64,000 nucleotides of DNA, taken from contig JAPVLO010000206.1 in NCBI GenBank assembly GCA_027257055.1, positions 248,001-312,000 on the forward strand, in the 5' to 3' direction. Position 1 is the first letter of the stretch; every line of letters starts with the position of its first letter. Below, in pieces: positions 44,768 to 56,179 of the stretch. The translations under genes and the position numbers were made by a program. The notes below the pieces were generated by a model that did not search any database, had not been told where the DNA came from, and was given only the letters and a program-made list of their open reading frames with translations. This stretch comes from Cephalopachus bancanus (taxonomy: Eukaryota > Chordata > Mammalia > Primates > Tarsiidae).

Positions 44768-44797
44768 GTGGCATACAGAAGTGTGATCAGCCAGAGA
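44765..44797 (+). repeat. Inverted duplication, left arm
   Basis: All 33 bases are the exact complement of 45506-45538. Unique sequence, not part of a repeat family. Confidence 0.92.
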
Positions 44798-45505
44798 CGC
44801 GAGTAGTTTTGATTGCTGGGACTCTCACTTCCTGTGTAAAAAGCCTCCAGTTATGTTCAAAGGCAGGTGGATTTGAAGGTCTGTCTCTGCTGTCCTCACA
44901 CAAGGGTCAAATCTGCTTCTAAGTGCTGATGTGTCCGTGTTTGACTCTCTGTGCATCGCATGGAGTCCCCAAGCCTAACTTTTTGAGCCCTACAACACTG
45001 CTCTGCTCTGAAATTCATGGCTAGAGTTGTGCTTAGTCACCTTCCCATGGGCTGCTCCCCTCCCACCCCAGGACTGCAGGAATAAACAGGCAGGCCCATT
45101 TCCAGGAAGTGCAGTGTCTGTCTGACAAGCAGTCTTGGCCTCCTGAACTTTCCTTAGAACGGCTCTGTGGTCTAAGCTGCAAACTCTCCATCCACCCTCT
45201 CTCTTTCACTCAAGACAGATCTGCATTGTGGCCTGGCGGTTCTCTCAGCATCTCCTAAAACCTTCTACATTTTCTCTCATTTTCCATAACATTTCTTCCA
45301 TATTTAATGTCATGTCTGCATCTGCTTCTTGGAGGTTCCAGAGCTGCCCATAGACTGTTGGACTAGAATGTGGTGATCGACACATATTCTCTCTTTACGG
45401 AGAATGAGCTTCATCCATTATGGACTCAGGGTAGTACTAGTATCTTCATTATGCTGTGATCCTAATATTCTGCAAGAAAACTTCATGGGTGGTAACTGAA
45501 GAGCA

Positions 45506-45593
45506 TCTCTGGCTGATCACACTTCTGTATGCCACCCAGAAGGCAATCCTCTGACCTCAGCCTCCCAAAGTGCTGGGATTACAGGCACAAGCC
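45506..45593 (-). repeat. Inverted duplication, right arm, plus inverted Alu piece
   Basis: 45506-45538 is the exact reverse complement of 44765-44797. After a few bases, 45543-45593 is the reverse complement of 44421-44471 (the start of the AluJ), with one mismatch in 51. The roughly 290 bp between these two sources are missing from the inverted copy. Confidence 0.9.
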
Positions 45594-45599
45594 TTGGTC

Positions 45600-48160
45600 T
45601 TCAGGGGGTGGATTGGGCTATTTACCAGTCTTGAAATGTGTGTTTATATAGGCACCATTTCCCTTTCTTAAACTAAACACCTCCCACCACGGAGCACTCC
45701 TCCTTGACTGGCTAAATTACATTTTAAGGCAGACTCTCAGCTGTTTACCTTTCCTACCTTAATCAATAAGGCACTGTGAGCAAATAGCTTGACATCTATG
45801 AGCTGAATCAGTGTGAGAACATTGTGGAGCTTATTACTGCACCTCCAAGTCTGTTCAGAGAACTGAAACTAATTGAAACTATTTTAAGAGTTCATGAATC
45901 TGGGACAGTTTTGATGCTATCCAGTCTCAGCCGAGACAGTGCTTCTTTTGAATATATCTGTATTAGTAGAACATCGCTTGCAATATACTAGCACCGTTGA
46001 CCTGTTTCTAGATATAAGCCTTGATCATAACCACAGCTCAGGCAAGGAAGAATTTTCAGCAGCTCTGAAACCCAAAGGACCCATCTGAGGAGAGGGGAGT
46101 GGAGAAAGAGTGTATGCATGAAGGGCAGTCTAGGCAATCAGAGACAGGAAGTGAGTGACAGGTAGGCCAAGAGGTCAACCCAAGTGGGCGGAGGTTTTGG
46201 GCAGGGGCATCTAGTAGCTAGAAATAGGAAGAAGTCCAAGCAAAGCAGTGGCCAAACCCGGGAAGGCCCATCAGTTAGTGGTGTGGCTTTATTCCCCGAG
46301 AAGGAAGGATCTTGGTCAGGAAAGCCCAGCAGAGATACAGGCAGGCAGGCCCAGAAAGGCCAGGAAACCACCACAATCAGTGAACATTGTGAGTAGTAAG
46401 TAGTTTCTGAGAAAAAAGAGAAAGACCAGGAAGCTAGTTATTATCAAGAGACTGGGCTAAATAATAATAATAATAATAATAAGGCAGAAACCTATGTGCT
46501 GGAAATGCATTCTGAGGTCAGAGTGGGAGCGGTGGCAAAGCTGACAGGACTCCAAGGAAAAGTTTCTTATCTTCCTGACAGGTAGAGGATTGGTGTCTGA
46601 TTGCAGAGTCTAAAGGGAGGTCAAATTTCCTAGAAATCTATGGGGTGAGGCTGGGGAAAGAGAAGGGAGGAAATCAAGGAAGAAAAGGGTTAAAGTTAAG
46701 AAAGCTCAAGAGATAGGGATACAAGCAAAACATTACAGCAAAAAGCAAAAAAGATCAAAATCTGGAAAAAGGGAAGCCCGTTGTCTCTGTGGTGACCCCA
46801 ACACTCACTGTCAAAGGCATCATCCAGGATATGGGTTTCCTTCTCAGCTCTCCAACCCTCCATGCATGTGCAGAGAGGGCTTCTGCATAAGGAACAGGAG
46901 TTGTATAGTCTCCTGTGCTGGGCCAGCACCCCTCTGCAATTAATTCAGCTCTAAGAGCCTCGGTCATTAACCCTCTTCTTAGTTGGGCCATGCTAAGCCC
47001 TCTTGAGTCCCAGGTTCAAACAATATAGACCTGTTGCTGTCACCCCAGATGGGCTGAAACTTCTAAGGGTGCCTCAGCCAACTTTATTAAAAGGAGCACT
47101 GATTTTAGGGGATTTGTGAATGGAGACATCACTGTCTTTGTGCCACCAATACACCAAATTGACCTCTTTTGAGAGTGTGTTAAAATTTATCAGTTCGTTC
47201 TTCTTAAGAAGGAAGTCAAAGGCATTTTTCCTTCGCTATTGGCAGCTCCTGAATCTAGGAGCACCAAGAAGTCATGGAATCTGCTGGTTCCACCCCCAGC
47301 CTGCCACTTATTCCCTTTGCTATACCCATAGAGGAGGCTCCAGGTGTTCAGTCTCTGCTCCTACAATGATGCCCCGTTGTCATATCTTTGCTAACTTTTC
47401 CTCTTTTCTGGGAACTTCAATTTTAGCTATTCATTTGCTTAATTACCTCTATTGCTGATACTCACAAAAAGCCTGAAGATGTAACAGATGGTACCTTGGG
47501 ATGGATGGATGTTATGGATGCAGAACTGTCAGCACACCTATCTCAATTCCATTTTAACTTTCACATTATGTCCCCCTGCGGACTGCTGGCAGTGAACTCA
47601 GCTGATGTGTGATACTGGCGCCCGGATACACATTGAGTTTAGTAATTCTCTCTGCCTCCTGTGCTTCCTTCCTCCCTCCCCTCATATTTGGCTTCCCAGT
47701 GCTCTTGTAATGATCTCTGTAGCATCTTTAAAAACTATTCCACCTCATTTAAAATATGGCATAAATGATGAGGTTTTGACAAATTAAGTAATAATAAGAA
47801 AACATTTTCAATATTCTGTACTTTTCCATTAAGCTCTGAAAAGTAGCGATTATGAGTGCCATTCTTTATCCACAGTTAACGATGTGTTCACCCTGGTTTC
47901 ATTAAAAACCTCATTATTCAAAGATTTATATCTCAGTCCAAGAAATCTCCTCTGAAGTTGGAAATAGATCCAATCTCAGTTTAGAAACTTACTTTTAAAG
48001 CACTTGAATGAAGATTGAACATCCAATGAGGGCACTGGTTAATAACTAAATATCAGGATGTTGAAATGATTGACCAAAATCAACAGCATGAAAGTTAACC
48101 CAGACTATTATTGAGTGCCATATGAAGGCTGTAAAGTTATAAAATAGAGAGAACAGGTAG
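45600..48160. other. Mostly unique DNA, no gene identified
   Basis: Purine-rich between 46080 and 46720, with one TAA microsatellite. Pieces could be degraded ERV sequence, but I could not place them. ORFs reach 112 codons (47120-47458) and lack motifs. Confidence 0.35.
46459..46483. repeat. (TAA)n microsatellite
   Basis: About eight uninterrupted AAT units. Confidence 0.93.
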
Positions 48161-48164
48161 CAGA

Positions 48165-48310
48165 TATTTGGGAGTTAGGACACCTGACTTTGGTTCTTGC
48201 TTTGTTGCCAAATAGCTATTTGGGCAGTTCACTGGGATTCTCTAGGTTAAAGTTACCTCATCCATCTAAAGAAGGTGCTGCCTTATGATGTCTAAGATAC
48301 CTTCAAGCTC
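48165..48310 (+). mobile_element. MIR-family fragment
   Basis: GGAGTTAGGACACCTGACTT, GCAGTTCACTGGGATTCTCT, TACCTCATCCATCTAAAG and TACCTTCAAGCTCTTAAGAT follow a MIR-type consensus. Confidence 0.55.
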
Positions 48311-48565
48311 TTAAGATATGAACTGACTATAAAGATTTAATTTCCTACTAGAAGAAACTAGGGCTCTTTGGACAAGTGGCTGATTCCAGAGCTGGCATAG
48401 TGTAAGTGAGCCTGAAGAATGACTTTGCTCTGCCAGAAAGTAAAGTCCTTAAAAGATAAGGAGGACGTAAAAAAAAGGATGCAAGAGTCAGCTTAAAGGG
48501 CTCTCATTGGACACAAATAGGACAATATGAGCACCAACAGAATTAAATAGGGTAACAAATTGTAC

Positions 48566-48604
48566 GTGTGTGTGTGTGAGAGAGAGAGAGAAAGAGAGAG
48601 AAAA
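48566..48604. repeat. (TG)n(AG)n compound microsatellite
   Basis: TG repeats turning into AG repeats. Confidence 0.92.
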
Positions 48605-48609
48605 CGAGT

Positions 48610-49480
48610 GAGCAAGTATGAGCAAATGATGTGCAATATGAAACCAAGGTGAAATATGGTGAAAACATCTTATCCAAGCATTAGAACACCTCTCTGGAGT
48701 GCTAGCATTAGGGCCTGCTGAGTTTTGCTCATTAAATGGGACTGTGAGGATGTTTGCAAAAGGATGACTAGGATTATGAAAGGTTTGAGAAAAGGCTGTC
48801 AAAGGAAATTGAAGGAACTAGCAAGAGAAAACTGAGGTGGGGGAGAGGAAAATTACTATCAGATATTTTAAGAACTGGAATACTCCAGAAATAAGATATA
48901 TTCACTTTGGCTCTAGAGGATAAGAATGCAGGTAGATTCAACTCCATATAAAGAAATAATCTTTTTCTATTAGATTTTTCAATGAATGAAATAGCTATCC
49001 CACGAAGCAGTGAATTATCCTTAGCCTCTAGAGTAATTGACCAGGAATACTGGCCAAAGAATTCTCACTTTGTCTATTATTGGTGCTTCCTGACCCATTG
49101 GCTAGATGACCTAAGATAACCTTGGAATTATTTCAAGGGATGATCAAATCTATTTATACCTCATGCATTATCTTTAAATCCAATAGTGTGTCATTTTATT
49201 CATTACTGTTTTCCAAATGTATGTAGATGCTATTTGATTAATAATTATTTTCATTTAAAAATCTTTCAGAATTCATACTTCTTTATGATATTACATTGTT
49301 TCAGTATTCATCAGTGTCCATCCATACAACTATAATAACATGTGAAATCTTTTTTCCTTTAACTAAAAATGCGTTTTCCTATGAAAGAAGCCTTAAAAAA
49401 ATAGAAGAGTAAACTATATTCTTCAACAGGAAGACCTAAAATTATAAAGATGTTAGTTTAGCACCCAAATAATAATATGT
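48610..49480. other. Unique AT-rich DNA, nothing identified
   Basis: No repeat or coding signal recognised. Confidence 0.4.
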
Positions 49481-49484
49481 ATAT

Positions 49485-49700
49485 TTCATGCAACTTTAAT
49501 TAAAATCTCAACTATTTGTGCTGGGTAGATGCAGGGAGATTTGACAAATTGATTCAACATTTATTTGCAAAAATTCATGTTCGAGAATGCCCCACCCCTC
49601 CAAAAGAAATATAATAAGAGAATTCTTGTCCTATCAAATAGCAAATGCAAATTCATTATAAATATATCAACAGTGATTCACAGCATAATAAAAGAGCTGA
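49485..49700 (+). mobile_element. Old L1 ORF2 fragment
   Basis: TTTAATTAAAATCTCAACTA, GACAAATTGATTCAACATTT and CCAAAAGAAATATAATAAG resemble diverged L1 ORF2. Confidence 0.4.
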
Positions 49701-50409
49701 AGGAGACTTTGGACGAGTGAAAGAGAGGAGAGGTTCTCAAAACCTGACTCATGTAAGTGAGAATTCAGTTTGTATACAAGATATAACCAGCTACTGTTTT
49801 GCAGAGAAAATATAAGTCACTTAAGGTATTTGAAACACAAAAGGACTTAATTCAGATATGTGCTTACAGAGTCACTGAAAAAACTAGAGGAGGGATTTTA
49901 GGGCGCAGGGTTTCTGGGATGACTCCCAGAATACCACAGGCCTACCTGCCAGGAGTCCTATGTATCAGCAAGAAAGCAGATGGGAAGGCCACCACCACTG
50001 AAACTTTGAAGTCTAAGAATGTGCTATCTTTGCTGTGATCCAGAACGTAGGAACCTGCCATTTCCATAGCATCAATTTCTAGCCAAAGAATTGTTGCTGG
50101 ACTATTACTGCTAAGATGTCCCAGGTTTCCAAGACCTCCAAAAACCTGCATAAGTGCCCTATCTTGCATAACCTCATGGTTGCTGAGAATTCTAGGTGCA
50201 AAATCAGTGCTTGGTTAAGAAAGAATGTAGGAGAGAGGACTTGGCTGCTGGTGAGAATCAGAGTATCTGTAACAAGTATTACCAGGAATAATTTATCACC
50301 AGGGAAAGCAATAGTAATTTAATTATCTCCATTATGAAAAAGGAAACAGGGCCACTCATATTTAAAAATGGAATGGTAATAATGGCTATTGAGAACCTCT
50401 GGTCTAGAT

Positions 50410-50613
50410 CAGAGGTTAACAAACTTTTCTGTAAGGTTCATTTTTTAGGTTTCGTAACATATGGTCTCTGTCACAACTACTTAACTCTGCCACTGTAGCA
50501 GGTAAGCAGATGATGTATAAATGAATGTGTGTGACTGTGTGCCAATAAAGCTTTATTTACAAAAACAGATAGTGAGCCAGGTTTGGTCCTTGGCTATAAT
50601 TTGCCAACACATA
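50410..50613 (-). mobile_element. hAT-type non-autonomous DNA transposon
   Basis: Begins CAGAGGTTAACAAACTTTTC and ends TAATTTGCCAACACATA, with AATAAAGCTTTATTTACAAA inside, as in hAT-Charlie family MERs. A diverged 8-bp target duplication, GTCTAGAT (50402-50409) and GTCTAGAA (50614-50621), flanks it. Confidence 0.75.
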
Positions 50614-50619
50614 GTCTAG

Positions 50620-53010
50620 AAAACAATTATTGAAGTACTTTCTGTGAAGATTCTATAACCCTGCAAAATGTGCTGATGTGATTGTTGATTATTGATAAAT
50701 TCCCACCTATTGAAATTGGTTTTCTTATGTTTTCTTAACTTGAAAATACTACTTGTAGAAATTTCATTTGACAATTGAATAATCTGCTCCATGTGTTGTC
50801 AAGTTCGGAAAAGAAAAGAAATTTTTAAAATGCCAAGCCATTCAATTTTAAAATGTCTTTGAACCTGAGCAGTTCATTAATTCAGACGTTTTCATGGGGA
50901 TGTTTGACAGATGAATGGGCACTTTACTTATGTGTTTGCCCTGAAAGAGAGAGGAGAGTAATCGAAAATTGGTATATTTGAACCAAAGCATGACCTTTTA
51001 TGAAACTGTCACGTTCTACCAACATTGCCAAAGATCCTAGAAACAGGGTTTCTTTGAGGGAAGCTCTACCTTTCCCAACCATGTCTGCACCACTATTCTC
51101 ACCTTCCTCTAAAATCACAAGCACACTTACCCACATATGCACACATACCTGCACATACTCTCTCACACATGTATATATACATCTATACACACACATCATC
51201 ATTTTTGATGACTTCAGTTTATCAAGCATCCAGGGCACTCTCTTTGAGATGCACAACTTCTATAACAAGTTAATATGAACTCATAACCACATTTCTATTC
51301 CATAATGCTAAAGATTCCTAGTATAAAACTACAGGGCATGCTGGGGTGATGTTCTCACAGAACATCTTAGTTGACCATTTATTCAACTGATGGGGAATTT
51401 TATGACAAAACAGAAATTCTGCAGTCAGGTGATTTAGAGGTGGAATAGACTATGGAGATTGTTCATCATTTCCTGCAATCATTTTTCACAGGAAAAGAAA
51501 CTGAGGTCCAGAGAGGTGAACTTACATAGCTTGTTACTAGAACTCAAACATGTAATACCTGCTTTATTGGTGATTAAGTCTTCTAATGAAGAGAGTTTTC
51601 TTATACAACAAGCTACTTCAGAAATGTTTTAAAAATGTAAAGGACTGAGGAAAAAAGTCCATCCACATTTGTTTGGAAGACTTTTTATAAATCACTTTTC
51701 AACATAAGCTATTTACTCTTTTCTTGTCAATGTCAAATGAGTATTTTAACTTCAGCAAGTTAAGACAGTTTGCTCATCTAGATTTTTTTGTAATATGTTC
51801 ATTGTTTGGGGGACTTAACCATACAAATGACCAAAAAATTTGGATAATGACTACAGACTCAAAAAAAAAATCACACTTCAAACATAAAGCCAAAGCAAAA
51901 ATATGTCAAGAATATCTTTTTCCAGATGTTATGTGTTAAATAGACAAAATACAATTCTATTCATATAGAAAAGTCACAATTATCTCTTGCTTGATATCTG
52001 ATCATATATCTTGGAGTTATTTCCACATCCGTCAGTATAGGGATTAAAATAAGTCATGTTCTGAACATCACAAATACTGATTTTCAACCCTGCTGCCTTT
52101 TTCTCTTAAGTGGGTTCTTGCCAACCTCTTTGGTCTGAACATTTGAGAAAAGGATCTTGTCAGCAAAATCTGGGAACTAGTTATCTTGGTGAATAATGGG
52201 AACATCTTGTCTCAGAAGAGGAGATTAATGCTACCTCTGTGGAATAGACTCTGATATCTGCAGGAAATTTAATACCAGAGGCCAAAGTTTCAGAAATGCA
52301 CCTTTGAGAAAGCAGAGTTTACTTGAAAATTTGTTACTGCCCAAACATGTGATACAAGATTAAAAAATCATTCTTCATTGCAGTATAGAAACAGATCCAG
52401 TTTCTCGGTTATATTTAAAAAATTAAGAATTTTTCTAAAAGTGAGACAAGGTACACTTATGTAGTTTATTGTGTTTAGCAAGTTTGAGGATAATGAAGAA
52501 ATATCAGTAAACAATTTCAATGAAGATTACTGAGAAATTAACACTAAATATATATACATATATATGGGGAGTAAGATTCTTAAATACCTATGCACAAGTA
52601 GGATTTCACATTACTTTTCTCTCTAGCATTAAAGAGAATAACATAATAGGCCTTTATTTAGGACAGTTTTTTTTAAATTGTATACTTTAAAAGCAAGAAT
52701 ATTATCACATTTCTTCTCAATATGCATTTGAACCCAAGAGTTTATAAATAAGTTCAGGACTATCTAAAATATCAACTGACTCTTCATTTACATTTATAAA
52801 GCTGATATCAAACTGTATAAATGGAATGTAGAATTATAGAAGTAAAACAATAGACAGCCTTAGTTTAAACATGTAACAAAAAAAAATCTTTCTCCTTGCT
52901 CCCTCCACAAACCATAACACTGCTTCAAAAAAAAAGGTTCAGCAAATCAGAAACTTTGAGTTTATGGAAGATACGATGCAGATAGGATCTTCATGTAACC
53001 TGTATCATAT
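50620..53010. other. Mostly unique AT-rich DNA
   Basis: One MIR-like fragment (about 51430-51560; AAAGAAACTGAGGTCCAGAG, then AACTTACATAGCTTG, minus strand). The 110- and 92-codon ORFs around 51000-51270 overlap antisense and cover a CA-rich patch. Nothing else recognised. Confidence 0.4.
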
Positions 53011-53021
53011 AATGGCTAAAG

Positions 53022-53305
53022 TGACCAGTTGTGGTGGTTCATACCTGTAATCTCTGCACTTTGGGAGGCCAAGGTGGGAGGATCACTTGAGGCCAGAAGT
53101 TTGAGACCAACTGGGAAACTTAGTAAGACCTCATCTCTACAAAAATTTTTTAAAAAAAATATAGCTGGTGGCATGTGCCTGTAGTCCCAGCTACTCAGGA
53201 GGCTGAGGTAGAAAAGTCTCCTGAATCCAGAAAACTGATGTACAGTAAGCCATGATTATGCCACTGGACTTCAACCTGGGTAGAGTGAGAACTCCAATTT
53301 TTAAA
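53022..53305 (+). mobile_element. Alu, J-like, with TSD
   Basis: TTTGGGAGGCCAAGGTGGGA, CTCATCTCTACAAAAATTTT and TGCCTGTAGTCCCAGCTACT. AATGGCTAAAG flanks it (53011-53021 and 53306-53316). Confidence 0.92.
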
Positions 53306-53354
53306 AATGGCTAAAGAATATAGTCAAATAACACTAGTTGGTAAAAGTAAGATA

Positions 53355-53455
53355 TTTTCTTTTTTTAACTTTTAATTTTTTCATTTTAAATATGTGGGTA
53401 CAATTCAGGGTTGGGTATACAAATGATCATTATGCAGGTATCTTTGTTGATGAGG
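53355..53455 (-). mobile_element. 5'-truncated L1, same 3' end as the L1 at 53670
   Basis: TTTTTTAACTTTTAATTTTT, GGGTACAATTCAGGGTTGGG and CAGGTATCTTTGTTGATGAG are the complement of the 59395-59480 tail. It confirms that tail as a family feature. Confidence 0.75.
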
Positions 53456-53669
53456 TGTAAGATATTTTTCATTTAGTCAAGGGTTTTGCAAGTATTCTTC
53501 CCCCACTATTTAGGAAAGAATTACTTGAGGATAGAGTCCAGCAAAACAAAAAAAGGAAACCAAGAATGAGGGGCAATATGGGTTTGTAAAAACAGTGTAA
53601 CTGATCAGAAATGACTTGAAAAGAATTTTCACGAAGAACTGAAGACTATGGTAATAAGAATGTAATGTA

Positions 53670-55217
53670 GATGTCTGGCAAGATGGCAATGAGACAGGTC
53701 AGATTGTGAGAGTCTCCACAAAAGTGAGTGTCCATAAAGACTCTGCATGAGTAGGTGTGTGCCAGTGGGTGAGTGAAAATCCACCTGAGGGGAGACTTGG
53801 GTTCATGCACCTGGGGCTTTCCTCCGGAGGTGACTACAACCCTCCACTGCCCTGAGATTGGAACCAACAGTGTGCAGGATCCTCTGCTGTTCTCAGGACT
53901 CTCCTGAGAAATGCCTGCTGAATTCAGCTGATTCTCATCACCTGGCACCTGGCCCACACCATCACCTGGGACAGCAAAGCAGCAGGAAGCTCTGGATCTG
54001 ATCAGTGGAGAGAGGATTGGGGAGACCTAGAGAAAGGAGTTCCACCACCAGTGAGGAAATGCCAACCAGAAAGCAGAGCCATTTTCTCCATCCCAGGACC
54101 AGGCAGAGACCTGCATTGCCCCACCCACCTCCACCAGCCACCAACTTGGGACTTAGAGATAATCTCATCAATCTTGGGAAGACAGATGCTCCTCCCCCAC
54201 ACAGACACCTCAGACCTGAGTGCAGATTGGACAGGCAGCAAGCAGGGTGACTCCAGATCTGATCCACCCTCCTCCCGCAGTAGGCCTGGGGCATCTGACC
54301 CACGCTGAGAGCAAGCCTATCAGCCTGCACTGAGTGCAGAGGGGAAGGGCTGGAGATCAGAGCTGAAAGGAAGTTGGACTTAAAGGAATGACCTCAGAGC
54401 AAGTTTTGTTTTTTGTCTGTCTGTTTTGCTCATTTTTGTTTTCGTTTGTTTGTTTTTGTTTTTTTCTCTCTTTCTTTTTGTCTTCAATTACTTTCTCATA
54501 CTTGCTTTGTTTCTGTTATTCTCTTGCTGTTTTTTTAGACTTCCTGTTTGTGTATGGATATCTTTGAGGGAGAGTACATCAACAGAGGTGTTTTTGTTGG
54601 TTTGTGTATTTGTATGATTATCTGTATGTTTTAGGTTTTTTTAATCTTTTCTGTCTTTGTTTGTGTCTCTTTTCATTTGTTAGTTGGTTCTTCTGTCTGT
54701 TTTCCCTCTTACTCTTCTCTCTCTCCACTTCCTCTCTCCCCCCTTCCTTTTCCCATTCTTTTCCTTTTCCTTACCTCATTTTGCTTTCAGGGAGCAAACC
54801 TATACCCCCACTGTATGGACAGATTGTAAGACAGTGGAAAGTGGGTTCTTGGGGTCCCACACACCAGTCAGTGGATACTAGGATCTGAAAATAGATTCTG
54901 AATCACAGCTACCCCCTCAGTTAAATCTCAAAACTGCAAAAAGTATAGTTCCCCAACCCACAGTTCAGCTTCAGAATTGAACAAAGCCAGAGGATCCACA
55001 TAAGGGAGAATAGGAGATTGAGCAAACAGAATTAAAAGCTACTCCCCTGTCCCTCAACAAGAGAATTAAAGAAGAGGCTAAAAAAAGGGGAGGGAGGGAG
55101 GAAAATCTACACAAATGAAGAAAAACCAAAAGAAGAATATGGGTCTCGCATAGACCCCTGGGAGGTCAGACCCCTGGGAGGTCAGACACTGCAAATATAG
55201 ACTTCAGAACACAAACA
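53670..55217 (+). promoter_or_regulatory. L1 5' leader/internal promoter region, with T/TG-rich tract
   Basis: In L1 elements the 5' UTR holds the internal Pol II promoter. The first 700 bp are GC-moderate and non-repetitive. About 54403-54788 is then almost purely pyrimidine plus G on this strand (TTTTGTTTTTTGTCTGTC, TTCTCTCTCTCCACTTCC). A 16-bp tandem pair, GACCCCTGGGAGGTCA, sits at 55153-55184. Human L1 leaders are about 0.9 kb, so this one is longer. The hydrophobic ORFs at 54426-54888 are translations of the T-rich tract. Confidence 0.6.
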
Positions 55218-56131
55218 ATGAAGAGTCCCCAGAATGACTGGTCTCAAACCACAAACCCATATATCAAGACATTAATAGAGAGAATAAACAGAATTGAGGA
55301 GAGACAAGAGGAAAGAATGAAGGAGTTGATAACTGAGATAACAGCAGTAAAGAATACAGTGAATAAAACAAATAACAAACTGATAGGCATGGAAAGCAGG
55401 ATTAGCCAAGGAAGAAAGAATCTCAGAGCTTGAGGACCAAAATACGGAACTAACCCAAACTGTCAAAAACATAGAAAAGAAGCTTAAAAAGACAGAACAA
55501 GACATTCAAGGGATGAGCAATTATATCAAGAGGCGGAACCTAAGAGTAATTGCACTTCCTGAGGCAGAAACAGAGACAGAGACCACTCTGGAACAAGCAT
55601 TCCATGAAATTTTCCAAGAAAACTTCCTTCATCTCATCAGTGATCAACTATTCAAACACAAAAGATTCAGAGAATCCCTGTGAGACAACAAATGAGAAGT
55701 CTAACACCTAGACACATAGTAATTCGCCTACACAAAATAGGTATAAAAGAAAAAAATCCTAAAGGCAGCAAGAAAAAAAGGTCAGAACCTATTGGGGAAG
55801 ACCGATTAGAATAGCAGCAGATTTCTCTACAGAAACACTTTAGGCTAGGAGAGCTTGGAGCCCAATCTTCAAAGTTCTCAAAGATAAACAATTTCAACCA
55901 AGAATTACCTAGCCAGCTAAATTAAGCTTCATCAGTGATGGAGAATTAATATCCTTCCCAGACATTTAATCCCTAAGAGATTATGCTCCCTCTAGACCAG
56001 CTCTACAAGACACACAAGAAAGTATTAAACACAGAAGAAGGGGAAAAAAGAACAACACCCTTTCACAAGAATGCAGGAAAAAGAATGAAAACACACATGA
56101 ATCAACCCAAATATCAAAAGAAAGACAACTA
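55218..56131 (+). pseudogene. L1 ORF1 remnant
   Basis: ORF1 encodes the L1 RNA-binding chaperone that coats the L1 transcript. The most upstream plausible start is ATG 55218. A Lys/Glu-rich coiled coil covers the first about 95 codons and stops near 55433; the frame then shifts. The RRM-like part is still recognisable in pieces: a YIKRRNLRVIALPE block around 55530 and a TPRHIVIRLHKI block around 55710. The C-terminal block is remnant only (ATTACCTAGCCAGCTAAATT near 55910). The total span is close to a normal ORF1. Several stops and frameshifts make it non-functional. Confidence 0.8.
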
Positions 56132-56179
56132 ATAACCACAACAACAACAACAAACTCTATAAGAACCTCATACAGGGCT

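Noticed and set aside
54426..54888. Hydrophobic, membrane-like ORFs
   Set aside because: They arise from the T/TG-rich tract in the L1 leader; Phe/Leu/Val codons are a composition effect.
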